A DNA stretch of 64,000 bases from Calothrix sp. NIES-4101 (GTDB lineage Bacteria > Cyanobacteriota > Cyanobacteriia > Cyanobacteriales > Nostocaceae). Below, one piece after another: positions 17,513-26,680 of this stretch. Both the position numbers and the translations under genes were made by a program. Below the pieces are notes generated by a model. It saw only the letters and a list, made by a program, of their open reading frames with translations, did not search any database and was not told the origin of the DNA. Numbering within the stretch: position 1 is the first letter of the stretch; each line of letters starts with the position of its first letter. The stretch is from NCBI GenBank assembly GCA_004296455.1, contig AP018280.1:744001-808000 (forward strand), given 5' to 3'.

Positions 17513-17708
17513 TCAAGCCCGATAGTCATGAAACGATGCAAAACTATTAGCAATCATCCCAACCATCATTTTCATCAACCCATTCCGTAATCCTGCAACC
17601 CAAGGATTTCGCAACTCTCCCATTTTGGACGATCGCAACGAAGCTTCAACAATCGCTTTTGTCCAAGGAAATCGCAAGGATTCATATTTCTGAAATGCCG
17701 CAACCACA
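17513..17708 (-). pseudogene. FAD monooxygenase C-terminal fragment
   Basis: It encodes the last roughly 65 residues of the monooxygenase (VVAAFQKYESLRFPWTKAIVEASLRSSKMG ... FHDYRA) with several substitutions. The FAD-binding N-terminal and central motifs are absent. The fragment ends abruptly at 17708, where it is fused to a glycosyltransferase fragment on the other strand. Confidence 0.85.
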
Positions 17709-18129
17709 ACAGTTAAACCGTCGTGCTGTTTTGTTAATGGGTAACAATTCACTTCCCGAAAATCTTCCGGCAGATATAGTAGCGATCAACTACGCGCCGT
17801 ATTCTCAGATTTTTCCGCGTGCTTGTGCGATCGTCCATCAGGGCGGAATTGGAACGACGGCTCAAGCTTTACTAGCTGGTTGTCCAACACTAATTGTGCC
17901 ATACAGTCACGATCAGCCAGATAATGCAGCACGGGTTGAGCGTTTGGGGACATCGCGGACAATTTCTCGATCGCAATATACAACCTCGCCAGTCGTTAAA
18001 GAATTGCAAAAGTTGCTAGATAAACCCCAATATACTAATAAAGCATCTGAAATCAGAAGTATCATCCAAGCTGAAAATGGTGTGACTATAGCGTGTGATG
18101 CGATAGAACAACAGCTTAAAGCAGTCTAA
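17709..18129 (+). pseudogene. UDP-glycosyltransferase (MGT/YjiC type) C-terminal fragment
   Basis: This frame carries the nucleotide-sugar-binding C-terminal half of GT1 enzymes. It has YAPYSQIFPRACAIVHQGGIGTTAQALLAGCPTLIVPYSHDQPDNAARVERLG, with the HQGG-G-T and DQ(P)DNA donor-site residues. The N-terminal acceptor domain is missing because the sequence begins at the junction with the monooxygenase fragment. It is therefore a relic, though the open frame continues to a normal stop. Confidence 0.8.
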
Positions 18130-18251
18130 ATTTTTCCGTGTACACTATCATAATTCACCGTTTGAAATTATCTCCCGATGTGGAAATAATCGCAACTCGC
18201 TACCTTCGAGAAAACGAAATGCACATCAACCACTAGTTTGGTTGTCAAAAA

Positions 18252-18449
18252 GTGGCTCGTTTTTTAATTGCAATTCGCCGCAGTCTTATATTGCTAAAAT
18301 TTACTTCTCATCTTCCTCAAATTAACGATCATCCTGGTCTTGTGATTTGTGTCAACCAGAAAATTCAAAGCATTTTTAGTTTTGAATTTAGTAGAGAAAT
18401 AATTAGTATTTTTGCAGTGGTGAATCCAGAAAAATTAAAAAAGATTTAG
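18252..18449 (+). pseudogene. ECF41/SigJ-type sigma factor C-terminal remnant
   Basis: The 65-codon frame contains HPGLVICVNQKIQSIFSFEF and the closing VVNPEKLKKI. These resemble the SnoaL-like C-terminal extension of ECF41/SigJ sigma factors. Sigma regions 2 and 4 are absent, and no ribosome binding site is seen at the GTG, so this is a decayed remnant. Confidence 0.5.
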
Positions 18450-18461
18450 CTTGAATATTTA

Positions 18462-19214
18462 TTACCAAGGCAGTGCGATCGCACCTCCAAATTTTCGCAT
18501 TTCGGCAAAGAATTTACCCTGGGCACCACCCTCTGGTAAGGTTGCTAAATAGACAGCTGTTTCGGCTCCTTCATCAGCTGTATAAGGTGCATTTGAGCCA
18601 CCCATATCAGTTTGCATCCAACCGGGTGAATAAGCATTTACTAAAATATTTGTTCCAGCCAGTTCCTTAGCCAGAATTGCCGTCAGTCCATTCAGTCCTA
18701 TTTTAGAAAGCCGATAGGAAGGAGCCAGGGGATAGTAATCACTCCCCATTGATGTCAAAGAAGCCATTTCCGTAGAAACATTGACGATTCTTCCATAATT
18801 GTTAGCTTTCATCAATGGCAATAAAGCTTGGGTAATTCGAGCAACCGCAACAACATTGGTAGTGAAAGTTGCCAGCATTGTTTCCATCTGAACTGTAAAC
18901 AGACTCGATTCTTCTGGTTCCATGGTGGGATTGACTCCTGCATTGTTGACTAAAATATCAACTCGTCCATAGCTTTGCTCTAACCAGGTGGCGAATTCCT
19001 GCACACTAGCATCATTCGTCACGTCGAGGGGATGATAGTTGACTTGCATATTCTCATTCGCAAGTTTTTGTTGAGCAGCAAAACCATCTTGCTGATTACG
19101 ACTTGTCAACACCACCTGAATATCTTGTTTCTGTGCCAATTGGCGGGCGATCGCATAGCCTAAGCCTTTGCTGCTACCGGTAATTACTGCAACTTTTTGC
19201 ACCATATTCATCAA
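18462..19214 (-). CDS. SDR family NAD(P)-dependent oxidoreductase
   Basis: This 250-residue classical short-chain dehydrogenase has the cofactor motif TGSSKGLGYAIA, the NNAGVN motif, the catalytic Ser in NVSTEMAS and YRLSK (Tyr and Lys). A late PGWMQTDMGG loop resembles carbonyl reductase-like SDRs. It is transcribed divergently from the LysR regulator gene with about 80 bp between, the usual layout for LysR-controlled oxidoreductases. Substrate unknown. Confidence 0.92.
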   Translation of the reverse strand: MMNMVQKVAVITGSSKGLGYAIARQLAQKQDIQVVLTSRNQQDGFAAQQKLANENMQVNYHPLDVTNDASVQEFATWLEQSYGRVDILVNNAGVNPTMEPEESSLFTVQMETMLATFTTNVVAVARITQALLPLMKANNYGRIVNVSTEMASLTSMGSDYYPLAPSYRLSKIGLNGLTAILAKELAGTNILVNAYSPGWMQTDMGGSNAPYTADEGAETAVYLATLPEGGAQGKFFAEMRKFGGAIALPW

Positions 19215-19297
19215 AAATACAGATTGAGTTCGCTATTTCGTCACACTATCAACCTTTAAACTAGTAAGCAAGTCAATATTGTAGATACATACTATTA

Positions 19298-20224
19298 ATG
19301 AAATCGATAAATTTGGCGACAATCGATCTCAATCTACTGGTTGCCTTTGAAGCCCTGCTGGAGCACCGTAGTGTAACTAAAGCTGCTCAACAACTTCAGA
19401 TTGGACAACCTGCTATGAGTGCATCCCTGAATCGCTTGCGAATCTTGTTTGCAGACGAATTGTTTGTACGCTTGGGGAGACAAATGCAGCCAACGAGTAA
19501 AGCTCAAGCGATCGCTCCCGGAATTTTGGCTGCGTTAGCACAAATTCGCCAAACTGTGACCTTTAACCAGTCATTTGAGCCTAATTCCAGCAACCACCGA
19601 TTTACCATTGGTAGCTCTGACTATACAAGTTTTGTTTTAGTCCCACCTTTGTTGGAGTTTTGCCATCAAACAGCTCCATCACTAAATTTGCAAATGATTG
19701 AATTCAAGAAGGATTGTGTGGGAGAGTTACTTGAACAAGGTGTGATTGATGTGGCATTGGGGGTTTTTCCAGAACCACCTCGCAAAACCCAATGGGAACC
19801 AATTTTTGCAGAAAGATTTGTCGGAATTGCTCGTCAAGGACATCCAGATTTGCAACAGGGAACCATGAGCTTAGAAAAATTTACTCAACTTTCCCATGCC
19901 CTGACAACTCTGCGTCAAGATACCACAGGTGAAATTGACAAAGTATTGAGTCAACAAAATTTACAGCGTCGCATTGCCTTAACAACTCCCCATATGCTAA
20001 TTTTACCCTTCGCGATCGCCAAGAGTGATCTAGTAGTAGCAATACCTCAGCGTATTGCCCTTTGTTTATCACAAGTCTGCAATTTAACAATTTTTGAACT
20101 TCCAGTCAAAACAGAACCGTGGATGGTTTCTATACTCTGGAGTGTTATCAGGGAGCAAGATGAAGCAAATCGTTGGTTACGCCAAACAATCAAAACTATT
20201 TGCCAACATATTCCTCCTCACTAG
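19298..20224 (+). CDS. LysR family transcriptional regulator
   Basis: This 308-residue protein has an N-terminal winged HTH (LLVAFEALLEHRSVTKAAQQLQIGQPAMSASLNRLR), followed by a periplasmic-binding-like ligand domain with the strand RFTIGSSDYTSFVLVPPLL. It is divergent from the SDR gene at 18462-19214, which it likely activates together with its own repression. The layout is complete, and the start ATG at 19298 fits the family. Confidence 0.92.
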   Translation: MKSINLATIDLNLLVAFEALLEHRSVTKAAQQLQIGQPAMSASLNRLRILFADELFVRLGRQMQPTSKAQAIAPGILAALAQIRQTVTFNQSFEPNSSNHRFTIGSSDYTSFVLVPPLLEFCHQTAPSLNLQMIEFKKDCVGELLEQGVIDVALGVFPEPPRKTQWEPIFAERFVGIARQGHPDLQQGTMSLEKFTQLSHALTTLRQDTTGEIDKVLSQQNLQRRIALTTPHMLILPFAIAKSDLVVAIPQRIALCLSQVCNLTIFELPVKTEPWMVSILWSVIREQDEANRWLRQTIKTICQHIPPH

Positions 20225-20320
20225 GCTATATTTAGCTATTTACTGAGTTATATTTGCGACTTTATCTGGCGTTGGTAAATAGTGAGATGAACACAGGCTT
20301 AAACTCTAGATGTTTCGTTA

Positions 20321-20479
20321 AAATTCATCCGCTCACTTACCAACGCCGAAAATCCACCTCTGCGATTTGTGCTGGGTAAATACGCTTATACCAAGTTTCG
20401 CAAAAAGATAAATATGCTAACGCAAGAATTGGAGGCTTGGGAGGCGATTGGTATAAACACTGATTTTGAAACGACTTAA
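20321..20479 (+). pseudogene. C-terminal remnant of a second SDR-like oxidoreductase
   Basis: An open stretch ending in TAA at 20477-20479 encodes NPPLRFVLGKYAYTKFRKKI ... LEAWEAIGINTDF. This resembles the end of extended SDR proteins, where P-L-R-x3-G-K-x-A is common. Nothing upstream continues the fold. The rest of 20480-20745 shows nothing recognisable. Confidence 0.5.
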
Positions 20480-20745
20480 CTCAATCTAATTTTTATGTAA
20501 ATTGAGTCATCTTGGGAAGGGTTTATTAATCAGCGACAACAGGACTACGGTAATATCTTCAAATGAAACTAACACCGTTGACTACACTTTTGATAATTAA
20601 AAACGTGTTGCTGTTACCCAAAACCTATTTAGTAAAGCAAGATGTGATTTTACCCATTGAATACCAGTTTTTCACTATAGAGTTACTGGGAGCTAAAAAT
20701 CAATCTTAGGACTTCGTTCAGTTTCATTGTCACCTGTTATATTAC

Positions 20746-22208
20746 CAATACCTTCGCCAAAATTATGAACTGCTAGAACAAGGATCGGCAGGGTGGATAC
20801 GTCCTAAATTGGTAACTCTGTGAAAAATATTTGCGAGTAAAACTGGGTCAGGTTTTTCCGGAAGGAGTTTTATAGTTTCCTCAACATATTTATAACCTCG
20901 GAAGATTGCCTTAAGGTCTGTAATACTAAAATCAGGGTTAAATTTACGGAAGTGAGAAAGCAAAACTTGCGAAATATTAACCATGAAAAATGCCAAATTT
21001 GCAGCGTTTGTTACTGCATTTTTCCCAACATTCATAAAGTCTTCGAGTCCAAAAAATTGTTTAGCATCGCGAAAATTAAATTCGATTTGAAATCTCAAAC
21101 TGTAATAATCAATCACATGCACATAACTTAAACTCAACTCAGTTGAAAATAAAACAGCATGAGTTCTATGTGATGTTACAATATTTGTCCGCACTATAAT
21201 TACAACATTTAATGTTTGAGAAAATTCTTTATGGAGAAGTTGAGTTTGATAAAAATCTGTACGAATATTCTCAACAGTCTCAGTTTTTTTGAGAAATTTA
21301 TCTGGTATAAATGAATAGTCAATTCTATCACCGTATTTACGACGGCATTTACGACTAGGGTCTGGATTTTCATAGGGGATATACAAGGCAGAGTCGTAGC
21401 GCATCTTAGAAATTAGTTGTAAGCCCATTTGCCGAGTCATAACCACGGCATTATTATTTCCAAAATGACCATCCAATACCAAGTAAGTTAGCGGTAAAAA
21501 TTTACTTAATTTTTTGAGCAAGTCCTGAATTAGAATACGAATACGTAGAAGCTCTGAGGTAAAAACTACTTCTGTTTTATCTTTATTCTTACTTCCCTTT
21601 GGTCGCCCGCCCTTCTTTTTTGGGACTTCTTGATTTGGTTTTTCTTTAGGCTTTTTTGTCTCTTCTGTTAATTTTGCTTGCTTCTCAACTTTTGGTTTGA
21701 TTACTTGTTCAATCCTGATAGGAAATGCTTTCCTTTGTTCAATACTGACCAAGGATAATGCAAAAAATGATAATCCCTGTATTGGTTTGTCATGCAAAGA
21801 TGAATAAAATTTATCGACCCCATAACTTTTTTTTCCTGCTTTGCTTACTACTACTTCATCTCCTGCTAATAGGTATGTTTCTTTTTGGCAAAATATATGT
21901 TCTCTAAAAAATACCCAAAATAACCCTGCCCAAGGTAATGAATGAGCAAAAAATCGCTGTATTGTTCTATAGCTTCCGCCCTTTCCACACCACCGTGATA
22001 TGCCCAGCATTGTTATTCTTCCACTCATTGCTAGCATTGCTGATATAATTCTGCTCCAACGCCTCAAAGTTGTTCTGGTCGTATATCGTTGCAAGCATTC
22101 CAACAGTGCTAATATATCTGGCATGGGCTTTCTGTGTTTCTTGAGTTGTGGTTGTGGTAAACAATAACTCTACTACGGAAAGCCCTCTTTATTTTGGCGA
22201 AGGTATTG
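20746..22208 (-). mobile_element. IS4-clan insertion sequence, 1463 bp, copy 1
   Basis: Terminal inverted repeats CAATACCTTCGCCAAAAT bound the element on both sides, and ATTAC flanks both ends (20741-20745, 22209-22213). An identical element in the opposite orientation lies at 28721-30183. Confidence 0.92.
20763..22124 (-). CDS. DDE transposase of IS4 clan (453 aa)
   Basis: The first catalytic Asp is in LLAGDEVVVSK, the second in LVLDGHFGN, and the YSLRFQIEFNFRDAK segment matches the IS4-type Y-(2)-R-(3)-E-(6)-K signature with the catalytic Glu. A lysine-rich linker (PKEKPNQEVPKKKGGRPKGSKNK) separates the halves of the fold. The gene is intact and identical in protein sequence to the copy at 28805-30166, consistent with recent activity. 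The exact IS family (IS4, ISH3 or IS701-like) cannot be settled by eye. Confidence 0.9.
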   Translation of the reverse strand: MPDILALLECLQRYTTRTTLRRWSRIISAMLAMSGRITMLGISRWCGKGGSYRTIQRFFAHSLPWAGLFWVFFREHIFCQKETYLLAGDEVVVSKAGKKSYGVDKFYSSLHDKPIQGLSFFALSLVSIEQRKAFPIRIEQVIKPKVEKQAKLTEETKKPKEKPNQEVPKKKGGRPKGSKNKDKTEVVFTSELLRIRILIQDLLKKLSKFLPLTYLVLDGHFGNNNAVVMTRQMGLQLISKMRYDSALYIPYENPDPSRKCRRKYGDRIDYSFIPDKFLKKTETVENIRTDFYQTQLLHKEFSQTLNVVIIVRTNIVTSHRTHAVLFSTELSLSYVHVIDYYSLRFQIEFNFRDAKQFFGLEDFMNVGKNAVTNAANLAFFMVNISQVLLSHFRKFNPDFSITDLKAIFRGYKYVEETIKLLPEKPDPVLLANIFHRVTNLGRIHPADPCSSSS

Positions 22209-22225
22209 ATTACATAAAGAATTTT

Positions 22226-23188
22226 CTACCAAGAGCCTGTATCGTCTAAAAAACGCGAAAATTCTGGATTCGACCAACATAGGGGAAGACTACCTTCCAC
22301 TCGATATCCCTGTTGTAAATGAAACCGCAGCAACCTTTCGGCACCTGCATAATTACTAATTTCATCCCCCGACCAAATTACCTCAGCCGTACCACTCAGG
22401 TACAATAAATTACCTCGCTCGAAATCCACAAACAATAATCCTGCATGGGGATTTAATTCTAAATTGCCAAAGGTATTAAAATGGCAATTTCCAGCAAAAT
22501 CGGGAATAGTCAGGGTAAAATCATCATCTATCCGCACAAATCCCGGTTTACCCCCGCGATGGGAAACATCTACACCCTTGGCTGCACCTGCTGATTCATC
22601 TTGATAGGCTGTGGCAATGAAGAATGTATCTGATGCAGTAATTAAATCCCGTTCGGCTACCGTAAATTTGCTTAAACCATGAATCGGTTTAGGTGTTTTT
22701 TCATCATACTCATCTAATCTGAACATTCGTGCTTGAATATACTGGGGACAGTTACCAAAACTTTGCCCTACCCGTACTTGAAAACCATCGTCAGAAATAG
22801 CCGTGACGGTTCCGTTCATGCGGTTGCGACGACGGGTATGCAATTCAATTCCCAGGAACCCAATATCAATCCCATCAGCGAGGTTAGTTGCTAAAGGGTC
22901 GCCATACAAGGGTTTTGCCATCACTTCTAGAGTATGTTCATCGGGTGAGGAGAGAAAACCGGGTTCCCCTACCAAAATCGAAGCCCAAATATAACCAGAT
23001 ACATCAATACTACCAACAATTACATAGGGAAGTTGGGCAAAAAAATGACGGTGCTGGTCGGGTAAATATTCCCGAATTATCCGCCTTCCTTGCTTATCCA
23101 TGCGTTCTTGTGCCCCTAATCGGGCTTGAATTGCCAGTTCGCCAGCATGAAATGGTGATTCGGAACGTGACCAACCTGGGTTTGCCAT
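22226..23188 (-). CDS. Pyridoxamine 5'-phosphate oxidase-like flavoprotein
   Basis: This is a 320-residue protein. The N-terminal FHAGELAIQARLGAQERMD and the two split-barrel halves (about 45-150 and 170-300) are typical of the PNPOx-like FMN-binding family. The second half reads FIATAYQDESAGAAKGVDVSHRGGKPGFVRIDDDFTLTIPDFAGN and ends LLFVDFERGNLLYLSGTAEVIW. Such proteins reduce or oxidise small molecules with FMN. It follows the GST gene by 21 bp on the same strand, so the pair is an operon, probably for stress or xenobiotic response under the TetR protein at 24136. Confidence 0.88.
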   Translation of the reverse strand: MANPGWSRSESPFHAGELAIQARLGAQERMDKQGRRIIREYLPDQHRHFFAQLPYVIVGSIDVSGYIWASILVGEPGFLSSPDEHTLEVMAKPLYGDPLATNLADGIDIGFLGIELHTRRRNRMNGTVTAISDDGFQVRVGQSFGNCPQYIQARMFRLDEYDEKTPKPIHGLSKFTVAERDLITASDTFFIATAYQDESAGAAKGVDVSHRGGKPGFVRIDDDFTLTIPDFAGNCHFNTFGNLELNPHAGLLFVDFERGNLLYLSGTAEVIWSGDEISNYAGAERLLRFHLQQGYRVEGSLPLCWSNPEFSRFLDDTGSW

Positions 23189-23209
23189 TATTTTCTCTCC
23201 TGTTATTCT

Positions 23210-23809
23210 CTAAAGTCCAGCCATTGGTATGTAATTGGGGAGTTGTTTAACCCTGTTAATCCACTCCAACACATTTGGATAGGGTGTGAGGTCAATTTTC
23301 CCATCACCAGCTAACGCGACGTAGGGGAAAACAGCTATATCTGCAATCGTCGGATGTTCAAATTCTAACCAGGTGCGGGTACTTAAATGTTGGTTTAACT
23401 GGGTGAGGATATGCTCTGATTTTTGGTATGCTCGTTCGATATTGATACTGGTTGCACCGAATAAGTGATAAAGTCGGGTGTTTTCCGGTCCCTGACGTAT
23501 TTCTCCGGCTGTAGTTGATAGCCAGCGTACCACTTGCGCTAAGGACAATGTATCTAAAGGTAGCCAAGTATCGCCACCATACTGACGTGCCAAATATACC
23601 AAAATTGCTTGAGCATCGGCGAGTTTAATATCTTTATCGACTAACAAGGGTACTTGTCCAAAAGGATTGAGGGCTAAATATTCCGGCAATTTATGTTCAC
23701 CTTTTATCAAATCGACTTTCACCCATTCGTATTCCAAGTTCAATAGTTCTAGCAACAGACGAACTTTGTAGCTGTTACCGGACATTTCGTGACCGTAGAG
23801 TGTAATCAT
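23210..23809 (-). CDS. Glutathione S-transferase
   Basis: This 199-residue canonical cytosolic GST has an N-terminal thioredoxin-like domain (MITLYGHEMSGNSYKVRLLLELL, NPFGQVPLLVD with cis-Pro, LADAQAILVYLARQYG) and a helical C-terminal domain with the N-capping HPTIADIAVFPYVAL. It conjugates glutathione to electrophiles. It is co-directional with the PNPOx-like gene, and upstream lies an operator box matching that of the nearby TetR gene. Confidence 0.92.
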   Translation of the reverse strand: MITLYGHEMSGNSYKVRLLLELLNLEYEWVKVDLIKGEHKLPEYLALNPFGQVPLLVDKDIKLADAQAILVYLARQYGGDTWLPLDTLSLAQVVRWLSTTAGEIRQGPENTRLYHLFGATSINIERAYQKSEHILTQLNQHLSTRTWLEFEHPTIADIAVFPYVALAGDGKIDLTPYPNVLEWINRVKQLPNYIPMAGL

Positions 23810-23917
23810 GCTTTTTTTCCTTTAGAGTAAAAATTTGAGTTATTGAGGTGCGATACTTTTGAAGCGATCGCAATTCAGAAATTAACGCTGTCAGATTTGC
23901 AGCAGTTGTATGCAAAC

Positions 23918-24004
23918 TTAGCCAATATTCAATGTTGGTACTTGACTTAACAACATATCCAACTCTCCCCGTTTCTCCAACTTATACAGGTCAATTGTCG
24001 TCAT
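23918..24004 (-). CDS. 28-codon leader ORF downstream of TetR-type operator
   Basis: An ATG at 24004 is preceded by a good Shine-Dalgarno (AAAGGGAGAC). The encoded peptide begins MTTIDLYKLEKRGELDML and stops at 23918. It lies between the operator box at 24027-24038 and the GST gene. It could be the start of a gene truncated by deletion, or a short leader peptide. Confidence 0.35.
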   Translation of the reverse strand: MTTIDLYKLEKRGELDMLLSQVPTLNIG

Positions 24005-24026
24005 GATAATGTCTCCCTTTTCGTTA

Positions 24027-24038
24027 CCTACTAGTTGG
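24027..24038. promoter_or_regulatory. Operator box CCTACTAGTTGG upstream of GST operon
   Basis: It matches the perfect palindrome CCTACTAGTAGG that lies just upstream of the TetR gene, with one mismatch. Its position upstream of the leader ORF and GST/PNPOx genes makes it a likely binding site of that TetR protein. Confidence 0.6.
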
Positions 24039-24135
24039 ATGTTAATGATTCAAAAAAATATACCTATTTGTAAAAAGAATGTGATAGATATGCACCAACC
24101 CAGATACAGAGGTTGATTCTTAATCCAAAATCATA

Positions 24136-24714
24136 TCAGCATTTGATTAGCTGCATTAATTGCTCAATCGTCTGATGGAACCCAGCAGAACCACCCTGAA
24201 CACGAGCAACTAGCATTCCTCCCTCCAGTAATCCGAAAATCAAGCTCGCCATTGCCTCTACGTCTCCGTTAAACTGGAAACTACCATCTTCAAGACCAGC
24301 ATTGAGCATAACTGCTAATCTTTGTGTATTGGCTTGGTAAAAACTGCGAACCTCTTCAACTAAAGGGTGATTCAGGGTTGCTAATTCTGCCCCTAACATG
24401 GCATACAAACAGGCTTTATCTTGATTGCCACTACTCAGGGTGCTTTCAAATAGCCCGCAATATCGCCGTAATTTCACCTCTGACGTATCGCTAGAAGCGA
24501 CGATACCATCCACTATCCGCAAAAAGCGATCGCTATACCGGTCTAGCAAAGCCACCAACAAATCATCCTTTTTGGGAAAATGGGTGTGGATACTGGCTTT
24601 ACGAATACCTACAGCCTCACTAATATCTTTGTAGCTCATTCCATTTACGCCGAGACGTTGAATTAGGTCTTGAGCCACATCGAGGATTTGGGTTTTGGTA
24701 TCTGTTTGCTTCAT
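24136..24714 (-). CDS. TetR/AcrR family regulator of the GST operon
   Basis: This 192-residue protein has an N-terminal HTH (ILDVAQDLIQRLGVNGMSYKDISEAVGIRKASIHTHFPKKDDLL) typical of the TetR family. The C-terminal domain matches the common layout (KACLYAMLGAELATL, a bulky helix bundle). A perfect palindrome sits 8 bp upstream of the start, implying autoregulation, and the same box precedes the GST operon on the same strand. It probably represses GST and the PNPOx-like gene until an electrophilic ligand binds. Confidence 0.92.
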   Translation of the reverse strand: MKQTDTKTQILDVAQDLIQRLGVNGMSYKDISEAVGIRKASIHTHFPKKDDLLVALLDRYSDRFLRIVDGIVASSDTSEVKLRRYCGLFESTLSSGNQDKACLYAMLGAELATLNHPLVEEVRSFYQANTQRLAVMLNAGLEDGSFQFNGDVEAMASLIFGLLEGGMLVARVQGGSAGFHQTIEQLMQLIKC

Positions 24715-24722
24715 GAATTTAT

Positions 24723-24734
24723 CCTACTAGTAGG
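24723..24734. promoter_or_regulatory. Palindromic operator CCTACTAGTAGG upstream of TetR gene
   Basis: This is a perfect 12-bp palindrome, extended on one side by TAGGAT, immediately upstream of the TetR ATG. The near-identical box at 24027-24038 supports a shared repressor. Confidence 0.65.
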
Positions 24735-24903
24735 TAGGATGTTTGTCAACTATTATTTTGGGCTTTTGCGATTTTTCTTGTTGAACCTTGAGTGTGGCTT
24801 CCCTCCCATCCTGTAAGAATAATTTCAATGGGTGAAGTTTAGCGATCGCAACTTCAAATTAAACTCAATTCGGCGTAGGCTAAAAGTAAAACTCTTGGGT
24901 GCC

Positions 24904-26679
24904 ATGTCAGCTTTACCAATCTCGGAAGCCATCATTCGCCATAAATCGAACGCTTCATCCTACAGTCGTGGTGAAGATTATTACCGACGGGGAGCAGTAT
25001 ATGACGTGAAAAAGCGCGGTAATTCACTCCAAGCATCAGTAGAAGGTAGCGAGATTAAGCCCTATCGAGTCAGTGTAAACTTTGATGCCGGGGGAGTTAC
25101 TCTAGCCTGTTGCAGTTGTCTCTACAATTACGACGGTTGGTGCAAGCACATTGTCGCCACATTATTAACATGTACCCGTGCATCCAATGCAATCACAGAA
25201 CGTCTCACCCTCGAACAATTATTAGATAACCTCGACCATTTACAAACTCAACGTTTAGTTCAAGAATTATTGAGAAAAAACCCAGAATTAATCGATGATA
25301 TCGATACCTTTGTTAGTTTGCTCAACTCCCCACCCAGCAACAAAAAATCTCCTCCTAGCAAACGTCGCAGTCAAATCGATGTGACACCGATTCGCTCCCA
25401 AGTACGGCGGATTTTGCGCGATGGGTTGAGAGAATTAGAATATGGCAGCGAAGAAGACCCATTTACCGAAGAATTGACCGCAATTATCGAACAAGCCCAG
25501 GAATTTGCCCTGCAAAGTGATGGAACTAGCGCTATTGCCATCCTCGAAGCCATCACATCAACCTACGCAGAAGAATGGGACGAATTAGCAGAATATGGTG
25601 GTGATTGTTATTCAATTGCCGAACCTCTCAATATTGCCTGGACAGAAGCAATTTTGTGCGAAGATATACCCGAAGCCCAGGCGACCGATTTGCAAGTTAT
25701 GTTGGAATCCTGGCAAGATGAGATTGCCGCAGATTTCTGTATGAGTCTAGAAGCATTAAAGCAGGGTTGGAATTACGAACCATTACAACAAATCATGGCA
25801 GGTAATAATTCCGTAACGCTTTGGCAAGAAGATACACGTCCGGATTTTGCCGATGATTTAATATCGATACGCTTGGATTTCCTGGAACGTCAAAATCGCT
25901 ATCCAGAGTATTTGAACTTAGCCTTTGCCGAAGGAATGACGCAGCAATATTTAACCAAACTAGCAGCTTTAGGAAGAATTGACGAAGCTATGTCTGCGGC
26001 AAAAACCCAGATGGATAACGCCGAAACTGCCTTTGCTCTAGCTATGGTATTGCGGGATGATGGATACTTGTCGGAAGCACTGGGGATTGCAAGATCGGGA
26101 TTGCATTTAGATGGAAATTGCACCTACGAATTCGCCACCTGGACGAGTGATTTTGCTGGAGGGATGGGAGATACATCCACTGCATTAAACGCCAGTATGG
26201 TTGCCTTTGAAGCCAAACCATCGTTTCGAGATTATCAGAAAGTAGAGAACTTAGCGGCAGATGCCTGGTCGCAAATCAAACCAGATTTACTAGAGATTCT
26301 ACGGGAATCAAGACACTGGTACGTAACAGAGGCGAAAGTTGATATTTTTCTCCATGAAGAGTTCATTGATGAAGCTATAGCAACAGTGAGCAGCAATAGT
26401 TATTATGCCTCGGAATTACTGGAGCGAGTGATGGATGCAGCCATACCCCACCGTCCCGATTGGGTAATTACTAAAGCACGGCAACTGGCAGAAGATATTA
26501 TGAATCGGGGAAAAGCCGATCGCTATGATAATGCGGTTCGGTGGTTGAAAAAAGTTAAAGCTGCTTACGTGCAATTGGGTAAACAATCCGAATGGTCTGC
26601 CTATCGTGCAGAATTAGAAAACATCCACGGACGCAAACGTAAATTAATGGAATTATTCAAAGGGCTAAATAAAGTATAG
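24904..26679 (+). CDS. SWIM zinc-finger protein with TPR-like C-terminus
   Basis: The SWIM motif C-x-C-x8-C-x-H appears as CSCLYNYDGWCKHIV near residue 70, after the N-terminal SYSRGEDYYRRGAVYDV segment seen in SWIM proteins. The rest (about 500 residues) is helical with repeated A/L patterns such as RIDEAMSAAKTQMDNAETAFALAMVLRDDGYLSEALGIARSGL, consistent with TPR-like repeats. SWIM domains bind DNA or proteins in many contexts, so the function is not defined. I chose the ATG at 24904, where the family homology begins (MSALPISEAIIRHK); a GTG at 24832 would add 24 residues. Confidence 0.8.
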   Translation: MSALPISEAIIRHKSNASSYSRGEDYYRRGAVYDVKKRGNSLQASVEGSEIKPYRVSVNFDAGGVTLACCSCLYNYDGWCKHIVATLLTCTRASNAITERLTLEQLLDNLDHLQTQRLVQELLRKNPELIDDIDTFVSLLNSPPSNKKSPPSKRRSQIDVTPIRSQVRRILRDGLRELEYGSEEDPFTEELTAIIEQAQEFALQSDGTSAIAILEAITSTYAEEWDELAEYGGDCYSIAEPLNIAWTEAILCEDIPEAQATDLQVMLESWQDEIAADFCMSLEALKQGWNYEPLQQIMAGNNSVTLWQEDTRPDFADDLISIRLDFLERQNRYPEYLNLAFAEGMTQQYLTKLAALGRIDEAMSAAKTQMDNAETAFALAMVLRDDGYLSEALGIARSGLHLDGNCTYEFATWTSDFAGGMGDTSTALNASMVAFEAKPSFRDYQKVENLAADAWSQIKPDLLEILRESRHWYVTEAKVDIFLHEEFIDEAIATVSSNSYYASELLERVMDAAIPHRPDWVITKARQLAEDIMNRGKADRYDNAVRWLKKVKAAYVQLGKQSEWSAYRAELENIHGRKRKLMELFKGLNKV

Positions 26680-26680
26680 A

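Larger units (their letters stand above)
16829..17709. repeat. Duplicated segment, copy 2
   Basis: This second copy of 2590-3471 carries the HTH gene 3' end, the complete VOC gene and only the last part of the monooxygenase gene. It has scattered substitutions and small indels relative to copy 1 (for example around 16955-16985 and 17535-17640), so the duplication is not brand new. Confidence 0.9.

Noticed and set aside
22803-23250. Plus-strand reading frames opposite the PNPOx-like gene
   Set aside because: They are shadows of a clear gene on the other strand with intact family motifs.
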